From Sclerotinia nivalis (taxonomy: Eukaryota > Ascomycota > Leotiomycetes > Helotiales > Sclerotiniaceae), in assembly GCA_029531795.1 (NCBI GenBank), contig JAPEIS010000001.1, positions 5,146,001 to 5,210,000 of the forward strand: 64,000 bases of DNA. Reading direction: 5' to 3'. The notes beneath the pieces are model-generated. The model ran no database searches and was not told the DNA's origin. It saw nothing but the letters and a program-made list of their open reading frames with translations. Position 1 is the stretch's first letter; each line of letters begins with the position of its first letter. Both the position numbers and the translations under genes were made by a program. Below are positions 46,545 to 56,800 of the stretch, one piece after another.

Positions 46545-46989
46545 GATGATGACGGGAGGATAAGCTTAAGAGCTGTGGGGAAAGAAGTCGAATATGAACT
46601 ACGATGGATTGATTGTAATGTACAAGCTGCATGTGAGAAAGGACTACACTGATATCCACTAAATCGATTCGTTGCGTATGCAGTAAAATTGACTCCAAAC
46701 CATTCTGCGCTGTTGTTGAAAGAATCAAAGTTGACAGACGAATTGTGTTTCTTTGATGCGGTGTTTGAAGGTAGACAGACGCGATTCTTTTTAAGCTTGC
46801 GCGATATGATATTATTATTACAGCAGCAACCTCAAGCTCCAAATCTTGAATGAAAAGCAAAGCGGCCCTGGTTTTGGATTTCAAGGTAGCCTTATCGATA
46901 AGGCTGGATCTCATAAACTTTATCATTTGTATTTCTCTTGGGAAAGTGGCGCCATTGATCACTTCAAATTACAAAGATCAAAATTCAAA
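46545..46989. promoter_or_regulatory. Divergent promoter of PTA1 and COA3
   Basis: 445 bp lie between the two starts. The minus-strand open frame 46525-46962 runs across it but has no protein character and overlaps the PTA1 start. No binding site is called. Confidence 0.45.
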
Positions 46990-47323
46990 ATGCCGTTGTA
47001 AGTCCATTATTTGATTTCCAATAGTTGAGTTGTTCATCCTAACAAAGAACCCATTATAGAGTTCCTAAGTCCTCATATTACGATAAGAACTACAAACAAT
47101 CTGCCGCTCTCATTCGAGCTCGAAGACCATATCTTGTGAAGAATGCTTTGACAGGCGCTGGCATTTTCGCATTCGCTCTTGGAGTTTGTAAGTATCTGCG
47201 GGAGCATTTTGAACTAGCTCACAGTAATAATTGTCTACAGTTGCTTTCACTATTCGAGCAGTATCTCAAGACGATTTTGAAGATGTCAAAGTACCAGCCG
47301 CACCAACCAAACGAGACTCTTGA
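46990..47323 (+). CDS. COA3: Cytochrome c oxidase assembly factor 3
   Basis: Three exons, 46990-46997, 47060-47187 and 47241-47323, give 72 residues. The first exon has only eight coding bases (ATG CCG TT), and splicing completes Leu3. The result starts MPLVPKSSYYDKNYKQSAAL and continues IRARRPYLVKNALTGAGIFA, one membrane helix (IFAFALGVFAFTIRAV), then SQDDFEDVKVPAAPTKRDS. This is the exact plan of fungal Coa3, a one-helix mitochondrial inner-membrane protein. With Cox14 it binds newly made Cox1 and couples its synthesis to oxidase assembly. The Tyr-rich N-terminus faces the matrix in the yeast protein. The gene is smaller than the usual annotation cut-off and is easily missed. It converges with the Dep1-like gene. 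Confidence 0.9.
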
Positions 47324-47706
47324 CTCAATTGAGAAGATATGACTGAGATCAACAGCGGCTCTTGCGGGCTAGGCTCTATATATATGGGGGAGGCGACTTC
47401 ACAATAAGAAAGATCGAATTAAACAACGTCATAAGGTCACCAGTAGATGCAATGATTGGTATGGATTCAGAGGCAGGCGTTTTGGATGAGGGGAAACTCT
47501 TGGAATTCTCATGAATTTCGAGTTTGTAGCTTTGTAGCAATACGTTAAAAATACAGATGGATGTAGAGTGATTGCAATATCGCTCAAAGGGAATCATATA
47601 CCACGCTATCCCTAAACGCCGAACCAAACAAGATGCTTTTCTTCCGTAACTCCCGCCATGCACCTTCAACCGTGTATTTGCGCCTTCGTAGTCATAAATT
47701 TTTTAA
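47324..47706. other. Convergent intergenic region
   Basis: 383 bp lie between the stops of COA3 and the Dep1/Sds3-like gene. No gene is seen, and the open frame on the minus strand (47376-47669) has no support. Confidence 0.6.
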
Positions 47707-50099
47707 TCAAAAGCGACCAACCAATTCCCTCTTGGACGCAATCTCTGTTGGGGGAGATTCACGTACCATCTCTTGGACCACATCGTGAAGTCCGGCGCGT
47801 GATGTCTGATGGATTTGATTACTGGCTACAAGTGAAGCCTGATTGCTTTGTTGCTCGTTCGAAATGTGTAACGGTATATGAGGAGGTCTGGTTTGCTTTG
47901 GCGACAACGATGGCTGTCGACTGCCTAATGGCGACGGTACGATCTTATGTGAGTGTGAAGTATTGGAAAATGGGTTGTGTGGGGAAACTCTTCCACCAGA
48001 CATCATGTATCCATTAGAATGTTGTAGGGCCGATGTCGACATATTCGAAAATGTTCCAGATATAGGGCCGCCTTGTTGATGAGAATGTCGACGGGGTTGT
48101 ACTTGAATTTGAGAAAGTGGACTCGTGGTTCTTGGGGCATGCTGGGCTGATGTTTGACGCTGTATTAAATGGACGTGGGAAGGATGCTGCGGGTTTGCCC
48201 AGGGTGTTTGTTCAATGAATTGTTCTTCGGCTGGCCTGAATCGTGATGTCGATCCTGCTGTTCGCAAGGCCGCTAATTCTTGCAGAGGTAAAGCTGCAGG
48301 TTGGTGCACATGTGTAGTCCGCTATGAAAAAGCCCCGTCAGCTTGTCCCTCTCTTGACAAAATAATTCTTCGAATTTTAAAAGATCCAAATATCTCTTCC
48401 TGGACTAAATCCTGACCATGACTTTAAAATAATGCACTTACTCCCATCTTCTCAAAGTCCTCTTCGAGCTCGGCAGGTGTTGCTTGGGCCATGGATGGAG
48501 CAGCTGGAAATCCGACATGTTTTGCGATACCCGAAAGAATAGAAACTTCGTTGGAATATGCTACCTGATTCTGGACTTGTTGCGATCTCCGCGTAGGATA
48601 GTTCAGAGTGTACTCAGGTACTCCAGTGGAGTAATTCCTTCTATCATGCTGTATCTCGTACCATTGTTTGCCTAGTTGCTCCATCTTGCTTTCCCGAATC
48701 TCTCTCGCTTCTTGTCGATATTGAACCAGAATCTGGCTCCTTCTCGCAACTGCATAGGTTTTGAGAGTCTGCAGCTCATAGTCACGCAGTTTCTCCGCGA
48801 CACGAATCCTCTCGTTTCTCCGTGCCTCCACGGCGCTCATCATCGCTAGAAGATCCGGGTGCGTGGGATGGTCTTGTCGTAGCATAGCCTCCTCTCGATT
48901 TATCTGCTCGAGGCGTTCATCGTAGAGCCTACAATCATATTAGCGAACGAAACAGTGGGAATAATGCAATCTCACCTGTCCCTGAAGACTGAGAAATTCT
49001 TCTCAATACCACCTAGTTGATCAAAAGCGCTCATCTTTTTCTCCACTGTTCAAATGTGTGTTAGAACAAACTGCACATGTTCGAATTTTACTTGTTGCAT
49101 AACAAACTCACATTCTTCCTCCGTCTTCGATATGAGATCTGCCTCTTCATCTTCTTCATTTTCTACATGGTCCTCCTCACCATTCCTTGTATCATCTTCG
49201 CCATTGGTCAACATACCATTCTGTAAACCATCTGATTCGTCCTCCATATTTGTGCCATTTTCCATAGCCTTTTTCTTCTTCCGTCCTCGCCTTTTGGGTG
49301 ACGCCGGTATGCTAGCGGTTTCGGCGATTTCGTCATCGGGAAGTATTGCCTCTGTCGCATCGACGAGTGCCTGCTCCTGTGGTCCATCGCCTTCTTCGCC
49401 TGAAATATTACCGCTTATTGTATTTGATACATCTTCTTCTACGGGTAAATCATCCTCGATCGCATAGTCGTCGCCTTGGTTGATTATAGCCCCCGTCCGC
49501 TTAGGCAAAGGTTCATCGAAATCATCGTCGAGTCCGCCACTGCCCATTATCGATCGCTTGCGCTTTTTTGAATCGATTTCGGAAGTCGATAATGCTCTCT
49601 TTCCTTCGCCCGCAGCATCTTCCAAAGAAGTAGCAGCTGTCTCCGCATTGTGATCCATCTCGGCATCGTCATGGCGGGAACTTTTAGAGCTATCGTTGGC
49701 AATGGATACATCGTCGTCGGATAATGGATCTGCATCATCGTCGTCTTCCTCTGCCTCGTTTGCCATGATCTGATTGTGTAGTTTGCTTGGGCTGCGCTCT
49801 TGCGAATCGGTGCTATTATGGGAATTAAGAACCACATTCCTTTGTACTCTTAGCTTATGCGGCGATTCTTCCAGTCGCTCTGTCTCTGCTTCAGAATCAT
49901 CATCTTCAGAAGGGTTACTGAGCTCGTCTGAGGCTTCAGCATCATCCTCGTGTTCTTGCTCGGCATCTTTGTCTTCAATTTCACTCAAACTGCTGGAACG
50001 ATCTTCTTCCAGCTCGACGTCGCTGAGCTCGTCGTCAATAGAAGCTTCGTCAGGTATGATGAGGTCAACCGACATCTCAAGCTGAGTTTCGCCGCTCAT
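47707..50099 (-). CDS. DEP1: Sds3-like/Dep1-type subunit of the Rpd3L histone deacetylase complex
   Basis: Four exons, 50099-49112, 49045-48976, 48928-48442 and 48321-47707, give 719 residues. The first 330 are very acidic and disordered (DDELSDVELEEDRSSSLSEI; several EEDDDDADPLSDD runs), with basic nuclear-signal patches KKRKRS and SPKRRGRKKKKAM. The Sds3-like domain spans about 330-480: EKKMSAFDQLGGIEKNFSVF, RDRLYDERLEQINREEAMLR, HPDLLAMMSAVEARRNERI, then helices with TYAVARRSQILVQYRQEARE. The tail is rich in Gln, Ser and His. Sds3 and Dep1 share this domain and both sit in Rpd3L, which represses transcription. The long acidic N-terminus favours Dep1, but the choice is a judgement. It is divergent from NOP12 with 275 bp between starts. 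Confidence 0.82.
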
Positions 50100-50374
50100 T
50101 TTGAGGGTTAATTAAGTATTGCTTAAACTTGTTGTGATATTCATGTGTTGCCTTGTCGCAAACCGAAGCATTAGAATAGAATCATGGCGCTGTGGACGGT
50201 AGATCTTCGGTTATCAAAGGCGGTCATCAGCTGCTGGCAGTATCGATTCAGTGATCCCTGCAAGCTGCAACTTTTTTATTTTTTTAACTCGAGGCCCGAA
50301 ATCTTAATATTTCGGAACAGCACGAGGTAGCGTTTTACATCAATTATCTCAAAACCACTGACATCTTAATCGCA
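50100..50374. promoter_or_regulatory. Divergent promoter of the Dep1-like gene and NOP12
   Basis: 275 bp separate two starts, with a T-rich run (CTTTTTTATTTTTTTAAC, about 50271-50288). AAAAA/TTTTT words are common upstream of fungal ribosome-biogenesis genes, but no specific site can be claimed. Confidence 0.4.
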
Positions 50375-52312
50375 ATGGGTAAAAGGAGCCGGAACGATAG
50401 TACCAATGGGGAAGAGAAGACCAATGGTAAAGAAACCGCCGGTAAATCATTTCTCACAGAAAACAAGGCTGTCGACCCTACTCTAGCCTTGCTATTCGCG
50501 TCAAGTGTAAGTCTCGAAATTCTGGCATCGCGCATGTTTGCTGATCAACATTAGGCCGGTCCAGTACAAGCCCCTCCAAAATCAAGATATCAGGAAGCAC
50601 CACCTGCGCCTCGAAAGAATGTGGAAATGCAACAAGTAGAAACATCTGAGGGTACTGAAGACGATGAAGATCTTGAAATGGATGAGGATGACGATGACTT
50701 AAGTAGCATTGATGGCGACCTTGAGGATGCCGAAATCTCCGGTCTCTCGGCTGAGGATGAGAGTTCCAACGAAGTAGATAACGAGACACCCGAATTGGAT
50801 AAATTCATCAAAGCCAAAAACGACAAACCAGAACGAAAACGTAAAAGAAAGAATGATGAGCCAGATCTTGAAGGAAAATACCTTGAGAAGCTGGCGAGGG
50901 AAGAAGAAAAGGAAGAAGAAGAACGCCAAGCCGAAAGACGACTGAAACGGCAGAAGTTAGCTGAGGAGCAAAATCCAGTTGTGGAGGGAGGTATGGAGGA
51001 AGGCGGTTCTGATGAGGAGATGGAGGATGCTGAATCCGATGACGAGGCTGAAGCTGAGAGTGATGCAGAAGAGTCTGGTTCCGAGGTGGGAGGTCCCAAA
51101 AGAAAAACACCATCTGATGTTCCTTTACATGAATCCCTCGTACCGGATAAAGACGCGGCCGAGCTTGAAAAGGCATCTCGCACTATTTTCCTTGGAAACG
51201 TAGCAAGTTCTACTATTTCTTCTAAAGCCGACAAAAAGATCCTTATGTCCCATCTATCCTCTTTCATTAATGATCTTCCTCCTCCTCCGTCGGGCAAACC
51301 ATCCCATAAATTGGAATCCCTACGCTTCCGTTCCACCGCATACGCCACTGCTGCACTACCAAAGAAAGCTGCCTTTGCTAAAAAGGACATCATGACTGCT
51401 ACCACGAAAAGCACAAATGCCTACGCCGTCTACTCTACAGCATTTGCGGCCAGAGAGGCCGTCAAGAAGCTCAACGGAACTATGGTACTAGATCGCCATG
51501 TTCGTGTAGATGGTGTGGCGCATCCTGCAAAGACCGATCATCGCCGATGTGTCTTCGTCGGAAATCTAGGTTTTGTAGATGATGAATCTCTTCTTGAACA
51601 AGATGGGGAAAACAGTCGAAAACGGTCAAAAATACCCTCTGATGTCGAAGAAGGTCTATGGAGGCAATTTGGAAAAGCTGGTGAAGTAGAGAGTGTACGA
51701 GTTATTCGTGATGAAAAAACTCGTGTTGGAAAGGGATTCGCTTATGTTCAATTTAAGGTTATTCTCTTATGATCTACCAACATTTGAGCTCTTATTAACA
51801 TGAAAAAACAGGACGCAAATGCAGTTGAGGCTGCCCTACTTTTCAACGAAAAAAAGTATCCACCGATGCTCCCTCGGGTTCTTCGTGTCGTTCGCGCCAA
51901 AGCCCAACACAAGCAAGTCTCGTCCCGACCCACCGCTCGTCAGCCGAAATCGTCAAAGTCATCCCAGATATATAATCCAAAGGCTGATCCAAATCAAGCC
52001 TCGTTGCAGGGTAGAGCTACCAAACTATTAGGAAAAGCGGGTGGCGCAAAGTTCAAGAAAACTGGGGCTAATGATACCACTTTGGGTACCAGAGGAGACA
52101 AACAGGCCGGTGGGAGTGGAGAAGCTAAGAGCGGAATGGCTGGCATAAAAGCACCTGAGAGCTTTGTCTTTGAGGGTTACAGAGCCAGCGCGAGCAAGGG
52201 CAAGCCGAAGGATTTAAAGTTGGGAGGAAAAGGCGGCGGAAAGAAAAAGGGTAAACCCAGAACAAGGTCGTCAAACAGAGGTGCAGAGTGGAAGAAGCGA
52301 GGCTCAAAGTAA
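50375..52312 (+). CDS. NOP12: Nucleolar RNA-binding protein Nop12
   Basis: Three exons, 50375-50506, 50555-51757 and 51812-52312, give 611 residues. Nop12 acts in pre-25S rRNA processing in the nucleolus. The N-terminal quarter is acidic with Asp/Glu runs. A charged segment [20 protein letters not shown] lies near 150. Two RRMs follow. RRM1 starts with [20 protein letters not shown] (RNP2-like, about 252-271) and includes [20 protein letters not shown] (RNP1 region). RRM2 starts with [15 protein letters not shown] (about 374) and has [19 protein letters not shown], split by intron 2. The C-terminus is Lys/Gly-rich and basic ([20 protein letters not shown]), typical of nucleolar proteins. The insert in RRM1 between strands ([20 protein letters not shown]) is also a Nop12 feature. 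It lies head to tail with HPM1, 359 bp upstream. Confidence 0.92.
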
Positions 52313-52671
52313 GCTTAAATCGTTGTAATCAGAATAATGATGTAGGAGTATCGGTGAATTAAATACCTATGAGAATTGCAACATTCGGAACAACCCTGGT
52401 TGTCAAATTATGAATACGATTATATGTACATGTAGATTTGCCTCTATTATCATTGAAGAATGCTTTATCTACATTGTGTGATTTACCGTTTGCGACTTGC
52501 TACGATTTGCAGTCAACTGCTCCAGACATCACAATTTCCTCCTCCAAAAGTGCGGGGCATCATTTCAAAAAGATGCGGTGCACGTGATGCTAATTTTCAC
52601 GATCATTTTTCAAAGAAACGACTTAAGATTTTTCTTTCCATGTCCACATTATTCTAATTCCAGATTTGAAG
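52313..52671. promoter_or_regulatory. NOP12 3' flank and HPM1 promoter
   Basis: 359 bp separate these same-strand genes. The word CATTTTTCA occurs at about 52605, an A/T word of the type before ribosome-related genes. Nothing else is seen. Confidence 0.35.
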
Positions 52672-53804
52672 ATGTCAGGCTTCAGCTTCTCATTCGCCGG
52701 TGATGATATAGAAATAGATTCAACCCAGGACGTATTTCCATCTGTCTCCAACCATGCTGCAGAGACCGGCACCCTAGCACCACGGAAAGCCAGTGGGGCA
52801 TTTCCAGTAGCAGGACAGCCTCTTTTACCTCCAACTTATCACGCCTTAGAAGACTTACTGGAAACACTACCATCTCAGATTGCTTATTCTACATTGGCTG
52901 TCAAACTGGATGGTGGTAAGGAGATAGAAATTCCGAGGAGGGAGTTATGGGATGTTAGAACGCAGTTGATGGCTGAGGATGAGGGAAATGGAGAAGGCTT
53001 GTTGGGATTAGGAAATGATGATGTGAAGACTGGTGTTTATGAGGGAGGATTTAAAAGCTGGGAAAGTTCGGTGGATTTGGTCAAGGTTCTAAGTGGGAGG
53101 ACGGTTGGGGGTGAGGGTAGGAGAAGAGTTTTAGAGGTGCGTCTTGTGTTGATGGAGCATCTGGTGTGTTCAAAAATCAAGTATAATTATACTAACGAAT
53201 ATAATAGCTCGGCTGCGGGACTGCTCTTCCATCTCTAGCAGTCTTCCAATGGTTTCTCGGAAACACAACCCCTTCCGCTTCCGGATTAGAGCTTGGACTT
53301 GCAGACTACAATCCTACAGTCCTACAGCTCGTCACCTTACCTAATATTCTCCTTTCCTGGGCACAAGTCACAAAGCCTAAGTCTTGGGAAGCAGAAGGTG
53401 AACTCGATATCGACGAAGCACTTATCTCGGAGTTCATCTCCTCGCTGAAGTCCCGTAACATTAACTTATCATTTTTCTCAGGTGCTTGGTCCCAAGACTT
53501 TGTAACTTTGGTTACTGATAAGTTGCACCTATCGTGCGACAACACAATCATCATCGGAGCAGAAACCATTTACTCTCCTGTTGCTTTGAAAGCCTTCGCT
53601 GAGACATTGATGGCATTGCTCGAGTTGAGCACAGGGCCAAACAAGACGGCGCTGATAGGAGCCAAGAAGGTGTATTTCGGAGTCGGTGGTTCAATAGAAG
53701 ATTTCATTGAAGATATTATGACGAAGGGAGCTCTAGTACAACAGATTAGGGAAGAGTCTGACGGGGTCAGAAGAGCTGTTATAGAAGTCAGAAAAGCAGG
53801 CTGA
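52672..53804 (+). CDS. HPM1: Protein-histidine N-methyltransferase, METTL18/Hpm1 type
   Basis: Two exons, 52672-53136 and 53208-53804, give 353 residues. Yeast Hpm1 methylates a histidine of ribosomal protein Rpl3, and METTL18 does the same in animals. Family marks: FSFSFAGDDIE at the N-terminus, DVRTQLMAED, then GVYEGGFKSWESSVDLVKVL before the Rossmann core. The SAM-binding loop VLELGCGTALPSLAVF is assembled exactly across the intron. Later blocks are GLELGLADYNPTVLQLVTLP, INLSFFSGAWSQDF, TIIIGAETIYSPVALKAFAE (the AETIYSP block is diagnostic) and AKKVYFGVGGSIEDF. No signal peptide or membrane segment; expected in cytosol and nucleus. The neighbour Nop12 also serves the 60S subunit, so the pair may be co-expressed; this is an inference. 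Confidence 0.9.
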
Positions 53805-56800
53805 AAATAAGATTTGCATAATCATCAAACGTTATACTACCAATGAGAAATCGGCAATGACAGTATTGCGGACTTGATATTTTTGATGAGGTTCTCAACT
53901 GCCTCTACTGATCGCCAACCGGTTTCCCATCAGTCCGGAGTGTGGTCTGATATTAAGGGAGTGTGGGATTCTTTTCTAAGAATAAATGGATTTAAAAGAT
54001 TCAATTGGTTTAGAAGATTCGAATAATTGCGAACATTGAGCAAATCTGAGATATGAGGTTCAAATCTAACCTATAAGGAATCCCGTCACCTAAATTGCAG
54101 CTATCATCTCGCTGTTCTCCTGAAACGCAACGTCTTTGTAAAATAGCGGTATCTTCGTCATAGTATTTGCCCTTGCTCATCATCATTTTTTTCTCTCCTC
54201 TCACTTCTATCTTCTGTCTCGGAGATGACGATTTTGCTCTTAGATGTAGCCTCAAGAGGCAAATTCTTTAGATCTAGTGACATAAGTAGCCTTCTGTCAT
54301 GTTTTTAGTGCCCGTTTTTGGCTGAAGTTACTGGTGATGAAATGTTTCTCGAAAGACCTTTCGACCTTGACATGTTTTTAGAGTACTTAAGCCACCCCCC
54401 TAAAAGAATTGAGGAACAGCCTTTGCCAACAATGAAACCATCAACTCCTTAACTTCCCTTTACAACAGCAGGTTATCTCCCTCGTTACTCGGCATCTCCC
54501 TTTTCATACTGCAATGGACTTCTACCGGAGATCAAACACATAGCCTACTTTGACACAGCTCAGGATAAGTATGCCACCGATCTTTGTACTACGATGGGAT
54601 GAGATATAGCTCTCTCTGACTTTCATCAACAAACACATATGGACGCACTTGAAGATGACATTTCCATCCATTCGAGAAAAAATCACAGAGCTTTCAAGCC
54701 CATGATCCTACTCTCGAGCTTCAATTTTTAACTCAACTTTATTTTACGCCCTTATTAAGGGGCTAACACCGTCTTCCACGTCATCTGCTTGCGTGAATTT
54801 GAATGTTCAGGTATGAGCGCTTTAACATTGCTATAGAGATAGTGGACAACTATGCAACAGAAACCGCCCACATGCAGTTCCCCCAATAGCTTACAATGGA
54901 GCATAACAAATTCCACCACAATCCAAGGGAGTATTAGATTTCAAACTACATGCTATTTTCCAGCCATGGCCCATGAATATTATTCTCGGCACATTTCAAG
55001 TCCTCAGCACAAGTGGAAGTGCCGCCTCGCCCAGGTGCACAGCCGAATTACAAGAGTATATATAGTGAATCAACACAGCAGCAGGCTCTACCAGATCAGC
55101 CACAATATACCCACACGCCACTTCAATATCATGGTAAAGCTGAGAGGACAAACAACCGACAACAATACATATAAGTGGGGTCCCAAAATTCAACATCAAA
55201 AAGTCCCCAAAAAAGTAAATAAGTCCTGAAACAACAACAATAGCCAACATCAAAAATATCAAAACATCTATCCCCAGTGTAAACACTGAGGTGTGGGATT
55301 GGCCACGAGACGCCCCCCATGTCGGATAGTTATCCATCACGGGTACTTAACTCTCAAGGCTATTTCTTTGGTACCTTGTAGGATGGAAGCGCAGAATTGG
55401 ACCACTGCACCACGCTCCCCACTACGAGCAGAGGCCGGTTAAGCTGATTGTCCTGCGGTTATTCAATATTATATAGGGCCTAATGAGTATCCCAGCCTAT
55501 TGTATTGAAGTTAGGTGACGTGAAAGTATCTGGTGTGAATATCCAACATCAGCAAGTGAGTGTTGTGAAAGTTTGTGATGAAATCACGTACACGTATGAT
55601 TTCGATTCTCCATGATTGTAGATCTCATCAATCTCAATTTTCTCCAAGCTGTACAGAATTTTGCATCAAATCGCTGCATCATTCTTGTGTTCGTTGCCAC
55701 ACACCGAAGAAACGAAGGAGGAGCAAAGAAAGGGTGGAGCGCCGTCAACAGACATATGATGTAACGGGGCTTGAGAAGCGACGAGGTGATACTCACAATG
55801 AGTATTAGTTCACTCATGACAGTGAGCCAGTTTAGCTGATATAACATACCAATTTCCATCTATAGATAATAGGAAATGAAGCTATCGGAACCCATTTGGC
55901 GTACATTTAAGAGATGGAAAGATTCAAGAAAAAAAAAACATGAATATAAGTAGATGTCCAGCATACAGTGCAAATAAAGACCAATGAAGAATCGTACATA
56001 CCATGGAGAGTGTTGCTATCCACCGAGTATATATGAAAACATAGCATGCGATGGCCGGAAAATAGTATTGACGCAACGTGATTTCTGCCCGGTGCTCTGA
56101 ATTGTCAAAATGAGGTTATTCAATCGAACGCGGGTAAACGGCAGGAGTAGCTATGAGTCAACCCTTAGAGTGTCGTAAGAAGGAATATGGATATGGGTGC
56201 TCGTAGCACTCCTTTGGTGATCTTATCACAAAGCTGTCGAAGTGCGCGTGATTCTCAAAGTACTAGCGCGCTTCCACACTTTGTCGCACCTCTGCCGTTA
56301 TCACTTGGAAGATCCTCCGATACCCGCCGTTCGAACATATAAATCGTATTTTGTTGATGGAACCCAACTGGACATTCATAGTAAAATTATTGAGAACGTT
56401 TTTACCCTTTCGCTCGCATCTTTTTCTGCGAGAGACGCATGTTCATATTTTTTGCATTGCTGTCGTCATGAAAAGAAGACATCGTCGCACGCAAATTACA
56501 AAACTCCATGGCTTGTTCAGCGAACGACACTTGCTAAAGGGCCTTTACATCTGCCAATGCAATTCAGATGAATGTCCGATGAAATTTTCATCAACAGCAT
56601 CCATCACTTCATACGCGCCTTTATAAATTTGTCCTACCACCGTGTTGGGACACAAATGATGATGGGATGTAACACTCACATTTGGGAATCCCAAAGAAGT
56701 CTCCAGCTTGTTTAGAATGTTGGCCGGTGGACATCTACCAGAAAGAAGCGCCAATTTTCGAGATAATTAGACAGGTCATGGGCGACAGCATCGACGGATC

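Noticed and set aside
50590..51414. 274-codon minus-strand frame rich in Ser
   Set aside because: Antisense shadow of the acidic part of NOP12; Ser runs mirror Asp/Glu codons.
55380..55440. tRNA-like A box on the minus strand (GGAGCGTGGTGCAGTGGT)
   Set aside because: The first 20 bases look like the 5' part of a tRNA, but no anticodon stem of five pairs, no GGTTCRA B box and no acceptor pairing follow. Kept only as a possible tRNA-derived SINE head.
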